Made by a program: the position numbers and the translations under genes
Assembly (NCBI GenBank): GCA_934096125.1
Contig: CAKOLB010000006.1
Coordinates: forward strand, 1 to 64,000
DNA: 64,000 nt
DNA from: an uncultured Bacilli bacterium
GTDB taxonomy: Bacteria; Bacillota_I; Bacilli_A; RF39; UBA660
Direction: 5' to 3'
Notes under the pieces: generated by a model
Seen by the model: only the letters and a program-made list of their open reading frames with translations
The model's database searches: none
What the model was told of the DNA's origin: nothing
Shown: positions 58,166-64,000 of the stretch, piece after piece
Layout of the letters: each line of letters starts with the position of its first letter
How positions within the stretch are numbered: position 1 is the first letter of the stretch

Positions 58166-59538
58166 CAAAACTCTATTTTTCTCGCTATATAATCCCTAAC
58201 TTCATCTATTTTCATAGTCACTTGCTCCATAGTATCTCTATCTCTTACAGTAACTATATTATTTTCAAGAGTATTATCATCAATCGTTATAGAAAAAGGT
58301 ACTCCAATTGCATCACTTCTTCTATATCTTTTTCCAATAGAACCTGACTCATCATAAATACATTCAAAATACTTACATAAATCTCCATATATATCATTAG
58401 CTTTATTTCCATGAACTTTTTTAATAAGCGGTAAAATACTTACCTTATATGGTGCAAGTGCTGGATGAATTTTTAAAACAATTCTTTCACTATCTCCAGC
58501 CATTTCTTTCGTATAAGCATCTGTCAAAACTGCCAAGAATAGTCTATCAAGCCCAACAGATGGCTCAATAACATATGGCAAATATTTTTCTCCAGTCTCA
58601 GCATCAAGGTATCTTAAATCAGCCCCAGAATGCTCCATATGCACACCTAAATCATAATCAGTTCTATCGGCTATACCCCAAAGTTCACCCCAGCCCATTG
58701 GATACTTATATTCAATATCCGTCGTAGCTTTACTATAAAACACTAACTCTTCTTTCAAGTGGTCTCTAAGTCTTAAATTTTCTTCTTTTAATCCAATACT
58801 TTTTAAAAAGTCAAAACAAAAACTCTTCCAATATCCAAACCACTCTAAATCAGTATTTGGTTTACAAAAAAATTCCAGTTCCATTTGTTCAAACTCTCTA
58901 GTTCTAAAAATAAAGTTCCCTGGTGTAATTTCATTTCGAAAAGCCTTACCAGTTTGAGCAATTCCAAAAGGAAGCTTAAGCCTCATACTTCTTTCCACAT
59001 TTTTAAAGTTCACAAATATCCCTTGCGCTGTTTCTCCCCTTAAATAAACAGTACTTTTACTATCATTTGTAACCCCAACTTTAGTTTCAAAAAGCAAATT
59101 AAACTTTCTAATTGGTGTAAAATCACTCTTACCACACTTTGGACACTTTATTTTATTATCAGCGATAAACTTCTCAAGTGCTTCATTTTCCCAACCATCA
59201 CCTGTAACCTCACCATGAGTATATTCTTCCACTAACTTATCAGCTCTATGTCTACTCTTACATCCCCGGCAATCAATAAGGGGATCTGCAAAAGATGCCA
59301 CATGCCCAGATGCCACCCATACATTTGGATTCATAAGTATCGCCGCATCCACTCCAACATTATAAGGATTTTCTTGAATAAACTTTTTCTTCCAAGACTT
59401 TCGTAAATTTTCCTTTATATTTGTTCCAACTGGACCATAATCCCACGAATTAGAAAGCCCCCCATAAATTTCACTTCCTTGAAATATAATTCCATATTGC
59501 TTAGAATAGTTTACAAGTTCTTCCATTGAATTTAACAT
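58165..59538 (-). CDS. glyS: Glycyl-tRNA synthetase (dimeric, class II)
   Basis: Charges tRNA-Gly; the single-chain archaeal/Gram-positive type (glyQS). Catalytic core with zinc-like Cys pairs (CRGCKSRH, CPKCGKSD), motif 2 FRNEITPGNFIFRTREFEQMELEFF, motif 3 PSVGLDRL, and a C-terminal anticodon domain. The ATG at 59538 follows AAGGAAGTG by six bases and gives 457 aa; the longest frame is 15 codons longer. After recO. Confidence 0.96.
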   Translation of the reverse strand: MLNSMEELVNYSKQYGIIFQGSEIYGGLSNSWDYGPVGTNIKENLRKSWKKKFIQENPYNVGVDAAILMNPNVWVASGHVASFADPLIDCRGCKSRHRADKLVEEYTHGEVTGDGWENEALEKFIADNKIKCPKCGKSDFTPIRKFNLLFETKVGVTNDSKSTVYLRGETAQGIFVNFKNVERSMRLKLPFGIAQTGKAFRNEITPGNFIFRTREFEQMELEFFCKPNTDLEWFGYWKSFCFDFLKSIGLKEENLRLRDHLKEELVFYSKATTDIEYKYPMGWGELWGIADRTDYDLGVHMEHSGADLRYLDAETGEKYLPYVIEPSVGLDRLFLAVLTDAYTKEMAGDSERIVLKIHPALAPYKVSILPLIKKVHGNKANDIYGDLCKYFECIYDESGSIGKRYRRSDAIGVPFSITIDDNTLENNIVTVRDRDTMEQVTMKIDEVRDYIARKIEF

Positions 59539-59607
59539 ATCAATCACTTCCTTAGTAGCCTCATTATAACGAAAAAAAAACAAAGAAACAAGCCTTTGCG
59601 AGACATT

Positions 59608-60339
59608 TCAAAATTTTAATACACTTTTTAAAAAATTCTTACTATTTAAGTATATCCCCGTATATCTATCATAGTATTCATTCAAAAGCTCATTTACAAA
59701 CTGTTTACTATTATCATCTATTTCTATTTTTTTCACCTTTGCTATATCTACTAAACTATAATTTTTAATAAGTCTAACTACATTTCCAGGCACTACTACT
59801 TCATTATGCCGACAACTCGCACAAATAAATCCTCCTTTAGAAATATCAACGCTTAACAAATTTGCATCACTTCCACAAACAGCGCAAGAAAGAAACGCCG
59901 AAGAAAGCCCCAAATACTTTAGATACTTTACCTCCAGTATGTTAGCAAGAACAAAGGAATCCAGTCCCTCTTCCATCTTCAAAATACTTTTGATAAAAAT
60001 CTCATAAATTTCTTCATATCTATCACTTTGCCTAAGCACTTGATAAGTCAAATCACTCATATAATTTAAAAAAGCAACCAAGACTATATCACTCTTGATT
60101 TTCTTTAAGGGATTAATAATATCACTACTAATTAAGGTAGATAGTTTATTTTCTTTATATTTAATATTGAGTCTCACATAGGAAAGCTTCATTGTACTTA
60201 CTCTATTTTTACTTTTAACACGTTTTACCCCTTTACACATAACTCCAAGTATCCCGCAATTGGTAAAAACATTAATTACTTTACTACTTTCCCCATAATC
60301 TACTTCACTTAATACAAAACCATCTACTTCTTTATCCAT
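59608..60339 (-). CDS. recO: DNA repair protein RecO
   Basis: Loads RecA on SSB-coated DNA with RecR. OB fold at the N-terminus (GFVLSEVDYGESSKVINVFT), then a helical domain with zinc pair CAVCGS and CASCR. Length 243 aa. Its ATG overlaps the yqzL-like stop by one base. Confidence 0.94.
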   Translation of the reverse strand: MDKEVDGFVLSEVDYGESSKVINVFTNCGILGVMCKGVKRVKSKNRVSTMKLSYVRLNIKYKENKLSTLISSDIINPLKKIKSDIVLVAFLNYMSDLTYQVLRQSDRYEEIYEIFIKSILKMEEGLDSFVLANILEVKYLKYLGLSSAFLSCAVCGSDANLLSVDISKGGFICASCRHNEVVVPGNVVRLIKNYSLVDIAKVKKIEIDDNSKQFVNELLNEYYDRYTGIYLNSKNFLKSVLKF

Positions 60340-60431
60340 TATTTTTCCTTACCCTCAAGCTTTTTATACTCTAAATAATCTTCTACTTTCCCACTATTTT
60401 TAAATTTTTCCCAAGCTTCTTTTTTATTCAT
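60339..60431 (-). CDS. yqzL: YqzL-like microprotein, 30 aa
   Basis: A 30-codon gene: MNKKEAWEKFKNSGKVEDYL then EYKKLEGKEK, matching the YqzL family pattern (Trp near residue 7, then GxxxxYL). It sits between era and recO as in Bacillus, and its TAA overlaps the recO ATG. GGTGAT is five bases before ATG. Function unknown. Confidence 0.7.
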   Translation of the reverse strand: MNKKEAWEKFKNSGKVEDYLEYKKLEGKEK

Positions 60432-60472
60432 TTCATATCACCCATATATTATATGTGTAATACTTTTACTTT

Positions 60473-61363
60473 TTATTCATTATTTTCTTTAAAACCTAGT
60501 TCTACTAAATATCTTTCTTTTTCCTTCCAGTTTTTAATAGTTTTCACATAAAGTTCTAAGTAAACTTTTTTACCCACTAGTTCTTTTTCTATCTCACTTC
60601 TAGCTAAACTTCCAACCATCTTCAGTCTACTTCCACCTTTACCTATAATTATTTTCTTTAAATTATCTCTATCTACTATTATATCTACTATTATATTGAC
60701 AATATCTTTTTTCTCTTCAAAGCTTTCTGTATAACAAGTAATGCTGTGAGGAACTTCATCTTCTGTCACTTGCAATAGCTTTTCCCGCACAATCTCACTT
60801 ACCATAAATTTTAAGCTACTACTAGTATAATATTCATCGGGAAAATACTTCACATCATCATGTAAATATTTAAGAGTTACATCCACCAGCCTTTTTATGT
60901 TATCACTTTTTAACCCTGATACAGGCACTATCTCTGCAAACGGATACATATCTTTATGTTCATCTATTATCTTTAAAAGCTTCTCATTACTTAGTCTATC
61001 TATTTTATTTAAAACAAGCACCACCGGCACATCTACATTTTTTAAGGTACTTAAAATATATTTATCCCCTTTACCAATACCTGATGCTGCATCTACCACA
61101 AACAAAATAATATCAACATCACTGGTATTAGCCATCGCTTCTTTATTTAAAAACCTTCCAAACTTTCCAACCGGCTTATGAATACCAGGCGTATCCACAA
61201 ACACTATTTGGGCATCTTTATCATTATATATTCCTTGAATAACATTTCTAGTTGTCCCTGCAACATCACTAGTAATTGCAACTTTTCTTTTAACAATAGC
61301 ATTAATCAAAGTACTCTTCCCAACATTTGGTCTTCCAATTACACATGCAAATCCACTTCTCAT
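60473..61363 (-). CDS. era: GTPase Era
   Basis: Essential GTPase for 16S rRNA maturation. G1 GRPNVGKSTL, G3 DTPGIHKP, G4 NKIDR, then a KH domain near the C-terminus (IIIGKGGSRLKMVGSLARSEIE). Length 296 aa. Confidence 0.96.
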   Translation of the reverse strand: MRSGFACVIGRPNVGKSTLINAIVKRKVAITSDVAGTTRNVIQGIYNDKDAQIVFVDTPGIHKPVGKFGRFLNKEAMANTSDVDIILFVVDAASGIGKGDKYILSTLKNVDVPVVLVLNKIDRLSNEKLLKIIDEHKDMYPFAEIVPVSGLKSDNIKRLVDVTLKYLHDDVKYFPDEYYTSSSLKFMVSEIVREKLLQVTEDEVPHSITCYTESFEEKKDIVNIIVDIIVDRDNLKKIIIGKGGSRLKMVGSLARSEIEKELVGKKVYLELYVKTIKNWKEKERYLVELGFKENNE

Positions 61364-61372
61364 AAATCCCCC

Positions 61373-61768
61373 TTAAAAAAGTGCTATAACCTTTGGTACA
61401 AAGATAAAAAGACAAATAATTAAAGCCATAATACTACTAACAAAAGCCGCCGCACTTCCACAGTCCTTAGCAATTTTTGCAAGCGGATGAATTTCTTTAG
61501 TAATAAGGTCAACTGCTGCTTCAATCGCCGTATTTAAAAGTTCTACTGCCAGTACTACCACAAGCGCAATAATCACAATTGCCCACTGCGTAAAACTAAT
61601 TCTAAGTAAAGCTCCAAGAGTTAAGGCAGCTACCGTACTAATCGCATGAAGCCATAAACTTTGCTCATTTTTATAAGCATAAACCAAACCATCAATTGAA
61701 TAATCAATACTATTTAAAAACCTTTGAAAACTCATTTTCTTATGTTCTTCGCGTTTCTTCGAACTCAT
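61373..61768 (-). CDS. dgkA: Diacylglycerol/undecaprenol kinase
   Basis: Small integral membrane kinase, probably phosphorylating undecaprenol as in other Gram-positives. Four hydrophobic segments with the family signature VELLNTAIEAAVDLIT and HPLAKIAKDCGSAAAFVSS. A longer variant with 131 aa starts at an ATG ten bases from AGGAG. Its 5' end overlaps ybeY by 29 bases. No cdd gene follows, unlike Bacillus. Confidence 0.93.
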   Translation of the reverse strand: MSSKKREEHKKMSFQRFLNSIDYSIDGLVYAYKNEQSLWLHAISTVAALTLGALLRISFTQWAIVIIALVVVLAVELLNTAIEAAVDLITKEIHPLAKIAKDCGSAAAFVSSIMALIICLFIFVPKVIALF

Positions 61769-62189
61769 TTAAAATCAACTCCTGCCGTGCAAACATTTCT
61801 TTTTCTTCTTTTTCTCCTAGAGTATGGTCATAACCCAATAAATGTAGTATACCATGAACTGTTAAAAAAGCAAGTTCTCTTTTCTCACTATGACCATATT
61901 CTATGGCTTGAGCTTTCATCTTTGGAATACTTATAAATATTTCCCCCAAAACTCGCACCCCAGCATCAATACTTCCATTATCTTCAAAAGCAAAAGATAA
62001 CACATCAGTTGTGCGGTCAATCCCTCGGTAAGCTTTATTCATCTCATGCATCTTTTCATCACTGATAAAAACAAGGCTAAGGTAAGCATCACTTACCTTT
62101 TCCATCTTTAAAGCTTTATCTATCACTTTTTCTAAATAACCAGTGTCAACACTTTCATAATCTCCCTTTATAATATCAAAACTATTCAT
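61740..62189 (-). CDS. ybeY: Endoribonuclease YbeY
   Basis: Zinc-dependent RNase for 16S rRNA 3' processing and quality control. Contains DRTTDVLSFAFE, LGEIFISIPKM and the zinc motif HGILHLLGYDH (HxxxHxxGYDH). The ATG at 62189, seven bases from GGGAG, gives 149 aa; a longer frame starts 20 codons upstream without a Shine-Dalgarno. It overlaps the VanZ gene by four bases. Confidence 0.94.
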   Translation of the reverse strand: MNSFDIIKGDYESVDTGYLEKVIDKALKMEKVSDAYLSLVFISDEKMHEMNKAYRGIDRTTDVLSFAFEDNGSIDAGVRVLGEIFISIPKMKAQAIEYGHSEKRELAFLTVHGILHLLGYDHTLGEKEEKEMFARQELILNEFEETRRT

Positions 62190-62800
62190 AGAAGTACTCC
62201 CATCATCTTTAGTAAGTAAATAACAATCACAACAAGTATTATGATGCACACCACATTTAAAATGCTTTCCTTTTGCAAAACTTTTGGTAAATGTCTATAT
62301 ATTGCACTTCCTCCAATATATAAAAGATACCCAATAATACAACCTAAAACATTTAATATAATATCATCAACATCAAAACTTCTCCCAATATTAAGCTGAA
62401 CAAACTCTACTGTTGAAGAAACAATCAAAGATATCAAAAATGGCGATAGCACAGTTTTCGGTTTAATATAGGCTGAGGCAATAATCCCAAACACCACAAA
62501 AGCTGCAATATTTCCAAACACATTATAAATAAAAAGCCTACTTCCAACTTCATACCTAAATATCTCTGTAAAGGGCACTAAATTATACCCTCCTCCTTGG
62601 TTAAGCTCAACTTTTGTTAAAAGTTGAAAGAGCAAAAATATATAAACAATACTTATAACGGTAAAAAACTCTTTATAAAAGGATGTCTTCTCTCTACTTG
62701 TTTTAACCGCAAAAAAACGCATGCTTACAATAGTCACTATAAATATTACTAGTATTGACCAGTTATCTTCCAAAACTGTCTTAATCGTATTTAAAAACAT
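62186..62800 (-). CDS. VanZ-family membrane protein
   Basis: A 204-aa protein with five transmembrane segments. VanZ signatures: LVPFTEIFR, NVFGNIAAFVVFG and SSTVEFVQL then DVDDIILNVLGCIIGYLL. VanZ is linked to teicoplanin tolerance in relatives; the usual role is unclear. Here it fills the position of phoH between yqfD and ybeY. Coupled by ATGA to ybeY. Confidence 0.88.
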   Translation of the reverse strand: MFLNTIKTVLEDNWSILVIFIVTIVSMRFFAVKTSREKTSFYKEFFTVISIVYIFLLFQLLTKVELNQGGGYNLVPFTEIFRYEVGSRLFIYNVFGNIAAFVVFGIIASAYIKPKTVLSPFLISLIVSSTVEFVQLNIGRSFDVDDIILNVLGCIIGYLLYIGGSAIYRHLPKVLQKESILNVVCIIILVVIVIYLLKMMGVLL

Positions 62801-62801
62801 C

Positions 62802-63938
62802 TTAATTACTCATTTCCTCTCTAGTTGTACTTATAAGTTCTTTTACTATTATAAATACATCTATATCCATTGTACTATTATTTACTACTTTTTTCAAAAC
62901 TTTTTTATCTATTATTTCTCCTTTATTTTGAAGCTGCACCATTATACTATCACCACTTTTTTCTAAGGCATACAAAAGCACTTCTTCCTCACTTCTTTTT
63001 TTAACTACCCTTTTTCTTTCTTCTTCCCTTGTTATATATATTTGATAATCAAAAATATCTAGCACTTTCTTATAATTAGTATCATACTCTTTATATCTAC
63101 TTTTAAGTATCTTTTTTTCTTTTCCCTCATGTTTATATACTATATTATATTTCTTCTTCCCCGTTTTATATTTATCATTATAGTTATAAGGAACTTTAAT
63201 ATTTACTGTATACCAAGTTGTCGCATAAACTTCTCCATCTGCACACACATTTCTTTTTACTTCCTCATTATGTTTTATTACCCCACTAATTAGTATATCC
63301 CCTTTTCTAACATAATCATTTACATTTACTTTCGCTTCACCCGCTCTTACTTGTACTGCACTTACAACCCCATTTTTACTAGCAACTACATCACACACTT
63401 TTGTATTTTCTTCTATATCTACTATCTTTCTCTCTTCTACCCGAACAGTCATAACCATTCCCTTTACTTCAAACTCCATCCAATCGAGCGTCTTCGGATG
63501 CTTATCTAGTATTTCTCCCCTAATTTTATTAAGTTTTGCATAACTTTTCTTAAAACTAAGCACCTTTATCCCATAATTATCAAGTTCATCTTTAATAATA
63601 TCTCTAATTTCTTGATTTTCATGAACAATATTAATCTTCACAATCATATTTTGAAGCCCAAACATTAAAACAAGGCCAAGCACAACTGCCACTACCCATA
63701 TCTTATTATCATGCCAAAAATCTATAAGTTTTCCCAGCCCCATTTTTTTAACAACCTTAAACTTATAGCTAACTAAATACTTTTCTAATCTTTCAAGACT
63801 CTCTTTAGAAACCAGCAAATAAATATATTCTCCATTATATTTAGCATCATAAACCAAAACGTCCATATACTCAAGTTTACTTATCAACTTGTAATAATCA
63901 AGACATCTTGCTCTTACCCATATCTTATTATCTTTCAT
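62802..63938 (-). CDS. yqfD: Sporulation protein YqfD
   Basis: Mother-cell (sigma-E type in Bacillus) sporulation membrane protein. N-terminal KDNKIWVRARCLDYYKLISKLE-like domain, one transmembrane helix near residue 90-108, and outside domain with NGVVSAVQVRAGEAKVN-like (GEAKVNVNDYVRKGDILISG) segments of the YqfD family. Length 378 aa. Overlaps the preceding yqfC by 11 bases. Confidence 0.92.
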   Translation of the reverse strand: MKDNKIWVRARCLDYYKLISKLEYMDVLVYDAKYNGEYIYLLVSKESLERLEKYLVSYKFKVVKKMGLGKLIDFWHDNKIWVVAVVLGLVLMFGLQNMIVKINIVHENQEIRDIIKDELDNYGIKVLSFKKSYAKLNKIRGEILDKHPKTLDWMEFEVKGMVMTVRVEERKIVDIEENTKVCDVVASKNGVVSAVQVRAGEAKVNVNDYVRKGDILISGVIKHNEEVKRNVCADGEVYATTWYTVNIKVPYNYNDKYKTGKKKYNIVYKHEGKEKKILKSRYKEYDTNYKKVLDIFDYQIYITREEERKRVVKKRSEEEVLLYALEKSGDSIMVQLQNKGEIIDKKVLKKVVNNSTMDIDVFIIVKELISTTREEMSN

Positions 63939-64000
63939 ATACTTTACTTAACCCTTGTATACTTCCCTTAATAAGTATCTCATTCTTAGCCATTTTCACA
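63928..64000 (-). CDS. yqfC: Sporulation protein YqfC, partial (cut by window edge)
   Basis: The final 23 codons of a frame entering from outside the window, reading NEILIKGSIQGLSKVYE before TAA. YqfC proteins end in such an ILIxGxIxxL segment and always precede yqfD. Assignment relies mainly on this context. Confidence 0.6.
   Translation of the reverse strand, partial: VKMAKNEILIKGSIQGLSKVYER

Noticed and set aside
1..64000. UGA as tryptophan (mollicute-type code)
   Set aside because: TGA ends conserved genes (for example tmcAL at 45626-45628) and Trp in conserved motifs is TGG.
1..64000. CRISPR array, insertion sequence or rRNA
   Set aside because: No regularly spaced repeats, transposase frame or rRNA-like sequence was found by eye.

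Overview
The window comes from a low-GC, spore-forming member of the Bacillota, most likely class Bacilli (a gut-type RF39/Erysipelotrichia-like lineage is my guess; the sequence does not prove a genus). The evidence is a very AT-rich sequence, the Bacilli-type primosome pair DnaB/DnaI, a T-box before thrS, a GerA-type germinant receptor operon, SpoIIP, and the yqfC-yqfD-ybeY-dgkA-era-yqzL-recO-glyS block. TGA is used as a stop and Trp is TGG, so the genetic code is standard.

Layout. 0-0.8 kb: a decayed RhuM-family gene and a small peptide ORF. 0.8-9 kb: tag, rplS-lepB, a degenerate alanine-racemase homologue, a short UvrD-type helicase, rpsO-pnp and the infC-rpmI-rplT operon with its L20-type attenuator leader. 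9-15 kb: thrS with T-box, an alpha/beta hydrolase/HerA-like ATPase pair, tRNA-Lys. 15-24 kb: a translesion polymerase/YolD cassette, dnaB-dnaI, dedA, then a scar of broken genes around DUF362 and carboxymuconolactone-decarboxylase-like genes. 24-28.6 kb: a uracil-5 methyltransferase and the germination operon. 28.8-31.6 kb: a bacteriocin-type locus. 31.6-39.4 kb: hemW, lepA, spoIIP, rpsT, a transglutaminase-like protein. 39.4-44 kb: a secreted MucBP protein, a class B-like sortase, a phosphodiester glycosidase and miaA. 44-46.8 kb: tmcAL, then a CarD protein and an HTH protein. 46.8-53.6 kb: rpsB-tsf-frr, interrupted by four surface or membrane-anchored proteins. 53.8-64 kb: rseP-cdsA, divIVA-sepF, glyS-recO-era-dgkA-ybeY and sporulation genes yqfD/yqfC at the edge.

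The best candidate for an undescribed system is at 28867-31588. Two small genes, overlapping by one base, each encode a textbook double-glycine leader followed by a 34-residue hydrophobic core with a GxxxG motif and a cysteine near the C-terminus. Directly upstream are a one-TM accessory protein and an ABC transporter with an intact C39 leader peptidase. This is the architecture of a class IIb two-peptide bacteriocin; no obvious immunity gene is present. Both peptide genes are under 50 codons and easily missed.

Other notable points are near-identical Rho_N/SAP-like tails on ribosomal proteins L20 and S2, probable AUA start codons for infC and for the HTH gene after carD, an alanine-racemase pseudoenzyme, and a sortase whose catalytic Arg position is Lys, with a possible NPATG-anchored substrate 9 kb away. 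Starts were chosen by ribosome-binding site and often lie inside the longest open frame. All calls are by eye, without database searches.
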